This document shows positions 35,901 to 48,000 of a stretch of 64,000 nt of DNA, piece by piece. The position numbers and the translations under genes are program-made. The stretch comes from Globodera rostochiensis (lineage: Eukaryota > Nematoda > Chromadorea > Rhabditida > Heteroderidae): positions 1,512,666-1,576,665 of the forward strand of contig JAEVLN010000017.1 in assembly GCA_018350325.1 (NCBI GenBank). Direction: 5' to 3'. Numbering within the stretch: position 1 is the first letter of the stretch; every line of letters begins with the position of its first letter. The notes under the pieces were generated by a model that was given only the letters and a program-made list of their open reading frames with translations, was not told the origin of the DNA and did not search any database.

Positions 35901-38900
35901 TCATATTTTGCCAATATTTTGGCCATTTGTGCGTATAAATCCGGGCCCGCCTTATATAAACTACCGTATTCCAAATGTCCAAACATTCCCTATAAAAAGT
36001 ATTCTTCAACAGCAGACGGTCGATTGGATGAAGCTTGCAACGAGCTCCTCGTGCACATTCACCGCTGCACCGGCATTGACAAGCTCAAAGGAGTCGTCAC
36101 AACAACAACAACCGGTGATGGCATTATTAAAGAAACTAAAAAAAGTGTTTATTTAGTTAATAAAAAAGCGCAAAAACTGGCGCCTCCCTCAACTTATGTG
36201 GCCTATGAATTTTTCAATTTTCCTGTCCACATGACCCGGACAGTGCGGGAGAGCGCGAATCCGGTGTTTGATGACTGGCAGACGTGGAAATTGCCCGCCG
36301 ACAGTGAAGCTGTTCACAAATATTTGAAGGAAAAGGTACAAAACATGGCGAGAATGCTCAAATTTTCTGTTCAATTTCGTGTGCTTTTAATATTTTAAAT
36401 TAAACCAAAAGTTAGCGAAGGGAGCGGCGCATTTTGTTAGCATTTTGCTTTGGATAGGCTATTGGCGCAAAATTCGACTGGCGGGGTGTACAATGTTCGA
36501 TTGAGTTTATTTCTGCAAAGTAGAGATCGGACGAACCGAGATTTTCGATTGAAATCTTTCGAGATTCTCGATCGAAATCTTTCGATATTTTCATCGAAAT
36601 CTTTCGAACAAATCTCGATCGTCTAATTTTTTTCTAGATACGAGATTTATCGAAATTCTCGATTGAAATCTCGATCGGTCCTCAAGTCCGATCTCTACTG
36701 CAAAGTTTTAACCTTTTTTTTTAATTTTTTTTTTTTTGCGCGGCATTTTTTGTAGAAATTTTATTTGGGATTTAATTTCTTTTTCCTTTTTAAAATCCTT
36801 TTAGGAATTGTCATTTTATTTGATTGACGAAGGCTCTGAAAGTTTATCACCCGATAAACTTTCGGCAAAAGCACAAGCCCTGGGGTCCATTCACTTACCG
36901 CTCTTCCCGCTGGCACGAAATCATAAAATACGCGGCACTTTTCCTTTGATGGACAGAGTTTGTTATATAATATATAAAATATATTGTATATTTATATTAT
37001 TTTATACAATTTTTAGGCCGACGACGAATCCATCGCTTCGGAGGCATCCATCGACGTGTCAATTTGTTGGAAATTTGCTTATGTATTCGACGGATTCGAA
37101 GATTTAAAGATTGAAGAAAAGGTAATGATAATGATAATTTCATATTTTTTAAATTAAAATTAATTCAAGAAGCTATACGCTTAATTAAATGTTTAAAATT
37201 TAATTAAATGAATAAAAATTTGCTTTTAAAAAGACTCAGTTGAAGAAATTCGTTCCATTGACGGATAAAAACGTGCCAAAAGAAGAAGTTGCAAGAGAAG
37301 AAGCGCAAAAAAAGCAAAAAGTATAATAATTATTTGTGTAATAATAATAATAATTTTTCGGTTTTAAAGGATGGCGTGCCAGAAATGCCTGAACAGGCTT
37401 TGCCAGGACGACAACAAATGAGCAAAGAGCAAAAAGCACTGGAGCGAATTGACATAAAGCAATTGGATTTAATTGAAACTAAAGGGTACCGTAAATACTG
37501 TTTTAATTACCCATGGGTAATTAAAACAGTATTTACGGTAAGTGGATTTTTATGTTGTAAAAAATTTAGTTTGTTTTTTTTCATAACATTCTGCAGATTT
37601 TTACTACATTTTCGATAGTTATTGAACAAGTCTTAAATTATTTTGTTAAAACTCGAATTAAAAAGTAGAGAGAGCGGACGCGATCGGAATTACCTACGCG
37701 GGATTGAATTTGGGATTTTGACAAAACTTTTTTTGAATTGTTTGGGATTGATCCGGCTTTTCTCGGGATCCCGCGGGATAATCGTTGAGCCCATCCTTGA
37801 CGCTCAAGAATTGAAAAATCTTTTTAAATATAAAATAAATAAGCAAATTTAATTAAAGAGAACATTTTTTAGCAGGCAATTTTCGGCTGGTTCCATTCAA
37901 AGCGCGGGTAGCAGTGAAGACGATCAGTCAAGAGAGGAAATGACGGAGGAGGAGTTGCGAAGACGGCTTCTTCTGATGCCGGAACCATCGAAAACATTTG
38001 TTGGCGAAATGGAAAACAAATTTGAGACTATTATTGAATCAGGGCGGCAGGTTGGTTAAAGAATTTTTGAGCTTTTTAAATGTTGGCAAAATAAATATGG
38101 CATTAAAATTGTAACATAAATTTTAGAAAACATATTAGACTATAGCGGGATGGGTCTTTTCGGGACGGGATCGCAATTAAAAGACCTGGATTTTTAGAGT
38201 GAAAAATTAAACTCAAAAAAACCTAGACTAATTGACTAAAAAATATTATGTAAATTTTGAAATGCATTTAACGCAATTAAGGCTTTGGAACATAAAATAA
38301 TGAATGTCCAAGAAAATAGCCAAGTTGAAGCAAGGACAAAAGAAGCAGGCCAAAGGTATTATGACTTTCATTGAGAATTTTAATTATATTATAAATTTTT
38401 AAAAATATTTTTAGCCAAATTTTGGAGCCTATCAATGTTGTTGTGTCGCCAAAGTCTTCAAGCAGTTCAGCTACCGTTATTATTGATGCTGAAAAAACGT
38501 TGGAACGGACAACATCCGACGAAATATCGGAGGATTTGTTGAAGGAAGGCTCCTCTTCTGCTGAAGCGGAAGCAGAAAACGACGAGCAGGAGGATGAGGA
38601 TGCCAGATCGATCAGATCAGATGCCACATACACCGCCGAGGGGGTTGCTTGTGGATTTTTTTAAAAACAAAAAATTTGGGCACCTCCTACCCTTTATCAA
38701 AATAAGTTTTTCCATTAGCCACTTGGTCCGATTGAAATGGATGAACCTCAAGTAAAGCGTATTGAGCAGCCGGATGAGGAGCTGATGGTCATCCAGGATG
38801 AAGATTTGGAAGGTCGAATGGGCCAAATTGATGGGCAACAAAATGATGAAGACGACGGAGCTGAACAAAAATCGTCGGCACAAACGACAATTCCGCCAGT

Positions 38901-41808
38901 GCCCGCCCGACGGTCCCTTCTCGGCCCGCTTCAGCCAATCATCACGCCGCAAGGACGGCAACTAAAAAAAGTACGGCACGGCACATCAAACTCGAAATGT
39001 CTTCTGCACCTTTTTTTTTGTCTTGTTTTGTTGTTGATTTATTTTTTGAAGCATCCGGCACCGTTGCCACCTCCAATGCCAGAATTGCTGACGTCAAGAA
39101 AGGCCGTCGAGTTTGCCGAACCTCTACATTTTTCAATACCGCGTAAAATAATTGATAAAAGGAATAAGGGTATATTTGAAAATGAATAAGATATCTAAAA
39201 AATAGGGTAAAGTTTTACACAATTTAAATTATATTGAGTTTAATTTTTTTTCACAACTAACTCAGAAAGATATCGCGCCTTTTATATGCAAAGGCTTTGT
39301 GATTAAGAAATGAATTTTATTATTTTTTTTTGTTATCTAAAAATGTTTTATTTTAATGAGTTTGGCACAAATCAAAAGTTTTCAGCCAGCGATGTGTCCT
39401 CCACCAGCTTTGCTGAAGACGTCACTTTGGGCAGTGGCCGCTCCTCAAACTCGTCGGCGGAAGCCGACGGGTCGTCGTCGTCCGCTTCAAACGCAACACC
39501 GCGTAATGGGGCGGCGGAGCAGCGTCAAGCGGCGGACGACGAGCAAAAGGAAAAGGAAAAGCTAAAAATGCAGAGCAAAAAGCAGCATCGAACCAAAAAG
39601 CCGACAAAGGCACCGATCGAAATAGCGCCAGCACCAACAACGCCAGCAATAAGGGTACCCCTATCAGGGGATGTCGATATCGTCTCATCAAAATACGATA
39701 TACGATATTTTACGATACACCAAAACACGATACGATTTTTTTACGATACACGATATGGCTAAAATTACGATATTTACGATTACGATACGATACGATATGG
39801 CTCTAAATTACGATATTTACTATTACGATACGATACGATACACATCCTGGTACCTATACTGTATCGATCAGAATTTCATCTTGATCAATAATGATCAGAA
39901 TTTGATCAGTGTGTGGGTGTGGTATTTTCAATCATTAAAAAATGATAAATGTCCTAGATACGTCCATATCCGGAGCCTGGTCAAGCGGACGAAGGAGTTG
40001 AGGAATCGTCTGCCGTTTTGGTGCCACCGAACAGTGCCATTGTGGAAGTCCAAATTGGGAAGCTTCGTCTGTTGGATAATTCGCCTTTACACCACGCCCA
40101 ATTTGATGAGGGCCGAGTGTTTGTGGAATGGAACTTTCTCGACTTTGAACGGGACCACTGCGTGACGGAGGACGACGTCGAAATTCCCCGACGACCCACA
40201 GATTCCGTTAACTTTGCTCATCAATCCGGTCGGTTTTGTGAAAACATTTTTTTAAATAAAGAAATTAAAGATGGCAATGTTTTAAAAAAAAATTTAAACT
40301 TTAACCGAAACTTTCTAACCGAACCGAAAAAATGCTAAGCAAATTAAATAATATCAATTTGTTAAACTTTGCTTAAGGGAAAGCTAACTGATCGCCTTTT
40401 CTCAAAAAGTTATAACGTAAAATGTGTGGAATCTCACTTTTTCGGGCCAACTTAACGCGCAGAGTCATAACTTCTTTTGTTCAAGTCGAATGGCCTAGCT
40501 CTTTTCTCTATTAAAGCACCTAAAGACATTCGATTTGATATTTGATTAGCTAACAAAAAAGCTTAGCCCCCTAAGATGGCGCTGGCGCCAAGTTGACCCC
40601 CCGACCATACAAAAATAAATATTTTCTTATTTAAGCAATTAAAAATGCCCAAACACTTATTTCAGCCTATGAGCTTAATCCAAACCGAATTGCACTTCTA
40701 AGCCAATGGACGGAGCTGAATATTCGGTAAAAACAAATAAAAGTAAATTTGCTGATTTTTGACTTATATTTTTTAGAGCTTTTTTTATTTATCCATATTT
40801 TTTTAATTTGTTTATTTTTAAAACGATTTTGAACAAATCCAGTCTCACGTTTACGTTGGTGATGATGGACCCGGGCGAGGGTAACGGTGATTTGGACGAT
40901 TTGTGCATGGGCGAGTTGGACTTGTTGGAAGTTTTGGACTCATCCACCCACTCTCTGCTGAGTATGGATAATTTATTTAAAATAAACTATTTTTAAATGA
41001 CAATTAATTATTATTAGGAATACGATTTTTAGGTTCGAGAGAAAAAGCACTAGGACAAAATCACTAATGGACAAAATCCCTATAAGCCAAAAGCAGCGGA
41101 CTAATCACTAATTAGGTATTAATGTCCGCTTTTGACTTATTAGCGATGCCACGAGAAGGTGGGTGCCATGGATGCCAAAAACCGGGTCTATACGCAAAAA
41201 TAAGTGTGGAAAACCCTGTTTTTTCATGGTTCACTCATTTGTCAGGCACATCATTTTTTTAAATATAAAAAAATATATAGAAAAATTGAGTTTCTGTTTC
41301 AAGATCTCAAAAAGGCTTGAAAACTTTCGACCCTTAAGGGTGTATTGTGCCAAAAAAAAGTCGCTTTTATGGCGTGCATTTTGAAAATTTTTCTTTGAAA
41401 AGTGACAAGAAAAATTTGAATTTTACATTCTTAATTTTGGAAAAATGGACAAATAGGTACAAAAAATCTTCAGATGCCTAAAATAGGCTCGATAGGTATA
41501 AACCTAAAAATCGTATCCCTATTTTAATTAATTAATTAATTATTACCCACGAAAATGGGTAACTTTCTTTCCACAAAAAGTTGTCTTTATTACAAAGTGC
41601 CATTGGCTGGTTTTTAAATTTAAAAAAACGGAAAGAAGATTAAGTGCGAAATGTGGACAATTTGTCCGTGGCAGTGCTCGAGGTTGGCGTTGCATATTCG
41701 GCCAATTTGTTGGAGTATATGCGAGAGGCAATGCACGGAATTATGGACGAAAAAGACGACGATGAGGGGGAGGATGGTGAAATGTTTGAGCAAATTATTG
41801 CCAGATGA
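29957..41808 (+). CDS. mks-5: RPGRIP1L / MKS-5-like ciliary transition-zone scaffold
   Basis: Scaffold of the ciliary transition zone that anchors MKS and NPHP module proteins; in nematodes it acts in ciliated sensory neurons. The start ATG at 29957 lies four bases after a TTTTCACAG acceptor. About 30 exons were traced. Exons at 29957-33690 encode charged heptad-rich coiled coils (NELKEKLREMQRQNRKVTDE; RQIETELDFAKTKCEKQLAE). Exons at 34470-35530 give the RPGRIP1-type C2 domain (FLAIEFFDFETQTTKVMNGP; ISDLFIHYIQT). Exons at 36000-37120 give a second C2 (STYVAYEFFNFPVHMTRTVR; LSFYLIDEGSESLSPDKL). A long acidic disordered linker follows (37230-39660). The end is the RPGR-interacting-type C2 (AIVEVQIGKLRLL, VFVEWNFLDFE, SLTFTLVMMDPGEGNGDLDD, VAVLEVGVAYSANLLEYMRE) and a stop at 41806. 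Transposons lie in many introns, and one has altered a splice donor (37487-37540). Confidence 0.9.
30493..30615. mobile_element. GAGATCTCGA foldback repeat, mks-5 intron
   Basis: Contains GATTTCGATCAAGATCTCAG and ends GAGTCCGGGCTCTA; the left end has CTGGACTTGA. It is a diverged member of the CTAGAGATCGGAC foldback family. Confidence 0.65.
30895..31046. mobile_element. hAT-like MITE, 152 bp, TSD GTRCAAAT
   Basis: The ends are CAGGGGCGTGAATCGC and GCGATTCACATCCCTG. Flanks are GTACAAAT (30887-30894) and GTGCAAAT (31047-31054), an 8-bp duplication with one change. The core is an array of CTATCGC/GATATCG. It lies in an mks-5 intron. Confidence 0.9.
32574..32615. mobile_element. Minimal GAGATC foldback, 42 bp, mks-5 intron
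   Basis: AGAGATAGGATCGATC on the left and GATCGGTCCGATCTCT on the right are inverted ends with only a few bases between them. It is the shortest member of the family in this window. Confidence 0.7.
34825..35085. repeat. Dispersed repeat, copy A (mks-5 intron)
   Basis: Shares CACCTTATAAA, TTTCAAGTACA, AACTGTCAAATT and TTCAAGGACTGTCCTTGCC followed by TTCAAGGACATAT with 59530-59825 in the same order and orientation. Both copies are intronic. No coding capacity; family unknown. Confidence 0.75.
35578..35690. mobile_element. GAGATCTCGA foldback, mks-5 intron
   Basis: Left end AGAGATCGGAGTGATCGAGA; right end GATCAGTCCTCAAGCCCGGT then CTCTCT. The ends are inverted with several substitutions, and the interior is GATTCTCGATCGA-like. 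Confidence 0.75.
36523..36696. mobile_element. GAGATCTCGA foldback, complete copy, mks-5 intron
   Basis: The ends TAGAGATCGGAC and GTCCGATCTCTA are perfect 12-bp inverted repeats. The interior consists of repeated GAAATCTTTCGA/CGAGATTCTCGATCG motifs. A TA duplication is possible because both ends finish in TA. It lies between the two halves of the second C2 domain coding region. Confidence 0.85.
37487..37540. mobile_element. Perfect 54-bp palindrome at an mks-5 splice donor
   Basis: The 27-base arm TACCGTAAATACTG...TTACCCA is followed at once by its exact reverse complement, centred on CCATGG at 37513/37514. TA at each end fits a TA target duplication. The host sequence reads AAAGG then GTACCG on the left and ACG then GTAAGT on the right, so the insertion went into a GGGTAAGT donor. 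The ends resemble the CCGTATATACTC elements at 42388 and 54894, which share the central CCCATGGG. Confidence 0.95.
39665..39849. mobile_element. hAT-like MITE, 185 bp, abutting an mks-5 splice donor
   Basis: The ends are CAGGGGATGTCGATATCG and CGATACGATACACATCCTG (approximate inverted repeats). The core is a TACGATA array. The right flank is GTACCTAT and the left flank GTACCCCTAT, an imperfect 8-bp duplication. The left flank is also the first bases of the intron after ...PTTPAIR, so the target site included the splice donor. Confidence 0.75.
41016..41525. mobile_element. MITE with AGGATACGATTTTTAGGTT ends, last mks-5 intron
   Basis: Left end AGGAATACGATTTTTAGGTT and right end AACCTAAAAATCGTATCCCT are inverted 20-bp repeats with one mismatch. 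The interior of about 470 bp includes a short array around CACTAATGGACAAAATC. The target duplication is obscured by TTAATTAA-rich flanks. Confidence 0.8.
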
Positions 41809-42387
41809 AAGAAACAGTGTAAAATAACAATTATTTTTTGCTTTAAAATGCGAAAATAAAAATAAATTTATTTTATTTTATTTTGAGTAATTTCTTAATA
41901 TTAAAGCAGGGCTATCGCTCGAATCTTGAGGTTTCCGTCACCTTTCTCGCGCTCATTTTGCGAGTTTTTACAATTCCAAGAATTTGACCTACAGTACCAT
42001 TGGTGAGGGATGTCGACATAAATTTTTCACCCCAGGCTTAACTCTTCGAGGGAAAATCGGATAGCTTAGAGTCAAAGGACGATTCTGTAGAGAATTTTGT
42101 GGATTCATCCCTCATGACGGTTTTCTGCAGAAAATTTTTTCCAAGCCCTCGGGGATTTTTTTTCTCGAATTTACCCCCATTTTCAGTATATTTTGGGGTT
42201 TCCGGATTTCCATGGAGGTGTCTGATCAAATTAGTGCAGTTTCTTTTTTGATCAGTATCAAAAGTTATGCCTGCATGATTTTTTTTTTGGATTTTCGGTT
42301 CGCGCTCAGCTCGATGACAGGAATTGATTGGTATATCGACAGAAAACATCTTACTTCAAAAATCTAGCAGCCACGGAACCTGACTTA

Positions 42388-43285
42388 CCGTATATACTCT
42401 TGTAATCCCCCATGGGAGATTATTTTTCAACCTATTCAGAGGATGGGGGATTATAGAGGTTGGGGGATTATAGAGGTTGGGGGATTATTGGAGGTTGGAG
42501 GACAAAATCATCATTTGGGTAGCAAAAAAGCATCATTCGGGACCAAAAAGCACCATTTTTAAAAACCTTTGTTTAACCGGTAAATAGTATGGCTTAAATG
42601 TTCAAATGACATATTTTTGATTATCCATGATCGATGTAAGCAGTTTTTTGTTTGAAATTAACATTTGGTAAAACACGGGGCACGAATAATTTGAAATTGA
42701 CTTTGATTTGGGTCAGTGATTTTACGGTCTCAACTTTCAATGGATTGCGCACATCCGTCCATTTTGCTAAAAATCATGTTTTTTTTTGCGCGCGGTTTTC
42801 CCAAATACTTTTTTTACTGGGGGGGGGGGGGGGTCGACGGTGCCGATAGGCGCCGCCGAGAAAATTTTTCGCATTTTTGCTCGATTTGTTAAGGGATTGC
42901 AAATAAATTTGCAGAAGATGTGATGCTTTTTTGCTTTAAAAAAAATTAAAAATGAGGTTTTTTATTAAGAAAATTCTCAATTATTTCATCCGGAACACGC
43001 TTTTTCATTGAAAATACACAGAAAAAAATGGAAAAACATTACGCCAAATATTCAAAATTTAATAGAAAATTTGCATTCTATACGCCAAATATTCAAAATT
43101 TAATAGAAAATTTGCATTCTACCAGTGAAATTCTCAAAAAACAACAAAAAGCATCAGAAGAATCCAAAAAACAACAAAAAGCATCAAAGCATCAATTTTA
43201 AATTTTAGCAAATTGACTTTCCAAAAAACATAAAATGATGCTAAAGCATCAAATCTGGAAGCCCTGATTACAAGAGTATATACGG
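42388..43285. mobile_element. TA-flanked element with CCGTATATACTC ends, about 900 bp
   Basis: The left end CCGTATATACTCTTGTAATC and right end GATTACAAGAGTATATACGG are perfect 20-bp inverted repeats, flanked by TA on both sides (Tc1/mariner-type target). Inside, AATCCCCCATGGGAGATTAT follows the left end, and a poly-G plus GC-palindrome unit sits at 42818-42860. Two direct copies of TACGCCAAATATTCAAAATT occur near 43040-43110. No transposase. Confidence 0.9.
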
Positions 43286-43591
43286 TATGTATTCTCATTC
43301 GTCTTTTATAATCTCCATCTGTTACATATGCAGAGAATGGATTGGTTGGGGCCAGCAGCAGCTCCTTTTGCCTATCCAACCGTTCCCCCCCCCCTAATCG
43401 ATAAAAAACATTTTAAAATATAAATAAATAAATAGTAAGTACATAAAATAAGACGCGGGGCATCCCCCTCCCTCTTCTGTGACCTTTGCTCTTCTATTTT
43501 ACGTCCTCCCCAACCGGCTAGCTGCGCTTACCTTCACATCAGTCCCTCCCATTCCCATCCCATCATTCATACATAAATGTGTACACCTACC

Positions 43592-44101
43592 GGCTCTTAT
43601 ACACTTTGCCCCCCATGATTTTTTTTTGTTGCTAAAACACTGAATTTTTAATGGTAATCGTGGGTGTAGAATCCGAATCTGACATCCATTTCGACCGATT
43701 TCGAACCCCGGACCCGATTTTCGAAAATTCAATTTTTTTTTCAAAATTCACATTTATTGCTCAAAATCGATTCAAATGCACGAAAATCCTTTTAAATGAG
43801 TACCTAGGCAACAGCAATATTAAACACGCTCACATGGGTACAAAACACTCACTTGTGACCAAAAATTATAAAACACAACATTATGATCGCCGAAATGTTT
43901 ACGCCACAAAAATTTGAATCGATTTTGAGCAATAAATGTGAATTTTGAAAAAAAAAATTGAATTTTCGAAAATCGGGTCCGGGGTTCGAAATCGGTCGAA
44001 ATGGATGTCAGATTCGGATTCTACACCCACGATTACCATTAAAAACATTTTTTTGTGTTTTAGCAAAAAAAAAATCATGGGGGGCAAAGTGTATAAGAGC
44101 C
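43592..44101. mobile_element. Foldback element, 510 bp, TSD CACCTACC
   Basis: Arms of about 185 bp (43592-43776 and 43910-44101) are nearly identical inverted copies with a 130-bp loop. They start GGCTCTTATACACTTTGCCC and end with its complement. The 8-bp duplication CACCTACC lies at 43584-43591 and 44102-44109. The long frames in each arm mirror each other and are not genes. Near identity of the arms implies recent activity or conversion. Confidence 0.95.
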
Positions 44102-45056
44102 CACCTACCTAACTTTTTTTTCATAAAATATTTCCATAATTTAATTATCCAACAAACATTTGATGAACCAATTTTTCTTATATGTTTGGTTGCTCGGTTT
44201 GGAGAACATTTTGGAAACTAAAAACCAGCAGGGTGGAGTCAGACGCCGGATATCCTACGACCGCGAAAAGCCCAAAAACAATTTGTTTGTTCTCAACTTT
44301 ATATTTTTTTTCCCGTACATTTGAACACAAAGCAGTAACCCGGTATTTTTATCTTATCCGGGAATGGCTCGGATTCGAATAAAAATACTACCAATCGATT
44401 CCTCTCGTTGAGCTGAGTACGAATCAGTAAAAATTTCTTGCGCGGAAAGCACTTTGAAAACAAATTCGTTAAAAGAAAATCAAAATTGAGTATTAAATCG
44501 GTTCTTGAATTGGTTTGAAATTTTTGAAACAATCGACTCCTCTCTCTAAGCCTAGTTGGCCAAAAACCATAGGGGGGGGGACTCTTTTGGTCAAAATTAG
44601 TAGAAATTTTCTTATTCTAAAATTGTCTGAAAATATGTTAATTGTTGCGCTGATTACGAATTCGTCAATAAAAATTAAAAATAGAAAATTAAAGCGGTTT
44701 TTGAATCGGTTGATTTTTGAAAATTTTGAAATCCAACTTTTTTTTAAGTAACACCAAAGCCGGAGAGAATAACGGGAAAAGTTAGTTCGTTAGGCTTAGG
44801 CCTAAGCTAGCTTAGATTTAGGCCTGAGCCTAAGTTCGTTTGCGTTAATTCAAATTGAAGTTTGTCGGCGCCGAAATAATATTTTTTTGTGTGGGCGCCG
44901 AACTGAGTCGATCCGAAAAATGTCTTCAAAATGATTTTCGGTATTTTTGTGCCGACAATTCCATTCCAACCATTCTCGCAACCATTCTCGCGATGCTCGA
45001 CTTAACATAAATTCAGGCGTAATTAACCTCTTCTCAATTTCCACACATTTGACAAT

Positions 45057-48000
45057 ATGTCTTCTTCCATTGGTTTTATGCCATCAAAATCGCCCGTTTT
45101 TGGGTCGCTTCCGCCGATCGCTTCGGACACGGCGGGGAACGATTCAAGCGACTCGGACGCCGTGTTACTTGTGCAACAACACAATTTCCCTGACCGAAAA
45201 ACAAAGGCCAAATTCGGTTGCCCGAATTGCAGCAGCAAATTTATGTCGATGGAAATGGTCAGTGGCAATTGCTTTCCTGAGGCTTAAAAATAGTCGGAAA
45301 ACGAAATTCCACAAATTGTCCGGTAGGCCGTAACGAGGGAGGGGGGAGGGGTATTAGGGGCTCCCCGAAACGAAATTTGACAAAAAACCCATAGTGGGCA
45401 GGGCTACACGAAAATATAATTTTACATTTTCGAAAACGAAACGAAAAACACGAAATTTTTTAAACAAAACTTAATCATAAGCAAAACAATTAATCAACAA
45501 ATTATGATGCAAAAACAATTTATTTCATTCTAGATTTTCTGATGAAAGGGGAATTGGCGGCGTTTATCAGCACCGCCGACCCACCCAGCTCCCCTCAAAA
45601 AATTTTTTTTTTTTTTTTTGAAAATTCTTTTTTTGTATAAAAATGCCATGTTTTTGACCCAACGCCTCTCCAAGGTGAGTTGGCACGTCTGTGGATGCGG
45701 GGGGAGTCGGCGGTGCCATAGGCGCCGCAGAAATTTAAAAAAAAAATTTGATCGCTTTTTATTAAGAAAATTGATCCATATTTTTCCCTTGTTTTTTGAA
45801 TGAAAATTAAGAAAAAAGCATACGATTTATGTAAGTTATAATAAGGAAAGTTCGACTTATTTATTTTAAAAAATGTAAAATTATTTAAAACTTATTTAAA
45901 TTGTTTTTAAAAACAAATTTTCTGCACAAAACATTCACAAAAGAGAATGGAAGTTCCGGGGAATCGAACCTGATGCTGAATCCGCAATTCTGTATATTCC
46001 CCACATTGTAAATTGTCCCAATTTGTTCCCTCTGATTTAACCATCCCCCATAAACCGGTAGGGGACGACTGAGTCTGGCCATCTGAGTCTGGGCAAACTG
46101 AGTCTGGCCGACTGAGTCTGGCCATCTGAGTCTGGGCAAACTGAGTCTGGCCGACTGAGTCTGGCCATCTGAGTCTGGGAAATTTTAACACGTCTTAACT
46201 TTTTTTTTACAGCGAACCAATCATGACAATCTTTATATCATTTAATAGCTCTAAGTGACTCAAAGATATAATTCAACATAACGAGGCAATTCGATGCAAT
46301 ACTAAAAAGTTATAAAAGAAAAAGTATGTAGAAATCAGGATTTTTCATGTTTTTTAGCAATTTGTTAACTTTCATTCAACCTTTTCCTTATGTTTTTTGT
46401 GGTTTTTAAATAGGGGGGGGGAACCCTTATGTTTTGCAAAAATAATTTATGGGGGCCAATTTGAATTTCTTTTTCTGAATTTGAATTCTCGTGCAAATTA
46501 TTTCAGTTGGATTTGCATCAAAACAATTGCCACCGCCGCCGCCGCGCATCTCCCAGCAAAGCTTCAGCCACCGATCGCAGGTCCGACGCCATGTGCGACG
46601 TGTGCGACAAATTGTGCGCTTCCCCAAAGGGCGTGGCAATTCACAAATGCAAAGCACACAAGACGGGCAAGGAACCGGTGCTGCTGAACTGCTCGTGAGA
46701 ATGCCTTTTTTCAATTTTTTCTTAACAATATTAATCTGGCAAATTAGGTTATAATGGCCTCCTTGATTAGAATTTTATAATTATTTTAGAGATTTGCAAC
46801 CAAAATAAATATTTAAGAATGGGAAAGGTCATAGAAAAATTCAAAACTTTGATTCTGGCAAAAAATGGGAATTTTCTATCAATTCCTTAATAAATTTATT
46901 AAAATGGCTAAATAGATGGCAATCCAATTTTAATGTTTTTTTTTTAAATTTTCAGTGTCTGCGATTATCGCGCAAAATTCCCGTCGACTTTGAAAATCCA
47001 CCAGCGCTCTCACAACCGAAACAACAGCAGCAGCAGTGTCAACAACAGCAAACGTCGCGCCGTTGCCGAGTCGTCGCCGCCGTCGGTTTGTCGTCGAAAG
47101 AGTACACCAAAAGAAGCGCCTGCTGTTCGGACTGTACACGCCACGGAATTTCGTCACCACCAGCGAAGCCCATCAAAGCACAACAACAAACAGCCGCCGT
47201 CCACTGCCGGCGGTAAAATGCGGCCATACTATTTTTATGCCATTAAGTCTTGCCCGGGAAATTCCAAATAGAGAGAGATGTAGAGGACGTTCAATTATTT
47301 GGAAATTATAATAAAATCTTGAATTTATTTAAAAAAGGGTGGTTTATCAATTTATTAAATAATTTAAAACAAATATTTCAAACATTTTCTTTAAAATTGA
47401 ATTTTTTCTAAAAAGGTGCTGCGGAAAATCTGAGATTTTTTCAGATTGGTAAATTTTTCATTATTCGCGTTTTTCATCAAAATGTTTGGGGTGATGGCTG
47501 GTAACATAATAAAATTTAATTTTTTTCGACTTTTTCGATTTCCCATTTATAGGAGGGCACCGCCATGAGTATCCAATGCGCGACCAATCGCAATCTCTGG
47601 GCGGCACCTCCTCCTCCACCAAAATGCCAAACAGCGCAATGGGAAACGGTGCAAAGAAGCAGCAACAGCAGCGTGGAATGAGTTGTGGTGGCCATGGCGG
47701 CCGAAACAATGCAACGGAAACGGACGACGACGACGATGACATTATGCTTGTTGATGTGGGGGAATGAATCTTTTAAGCATTTCAATTCTCAATTTTATTG
47801 ATAATTCAGTCTAAGCCGACCATAAACCAACGCCATAATCTGCTAATCCCGCGCAACAAATTTGGCGCTGTTGATCCGATCGGTTGTGCTGCCGGCTCTG
47901 CGGTGATCTCCCATTATGCCGGCATGGTGATCAATGCTTGTTCTCAAAGCAATTTGGTAAGTTATCGTTGTTTGGAGTAGAGCGAGAACGATCGAGATTC

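Larger units (their letters stand above)
41809..45056. other. Transposon-rich intergenic region
   Basis: No gene recognised between the mks-5 stop and the zinc-finger gene. It holds the CCGTATATACTC element (42388-43285), the 510-bp foldback (43592-44101), a repeat near 44366-44430 shared with 8240-8310, and a fragment with AAAACCATAGGGGGGG at 44565 related to intronic pieces near 15690, 54770 and 62600. A second TTAGGCTTAGGCCTAAGC palindromic patch lies at 44790-44815. Confidence 0.5.

Noticed and set aside
43499..44221. Two mirrored open frames (FRKSGPGFEIGRNGCQIRI type)
   Set aside because: They are the two arms of one foldback element read on opposite strands.
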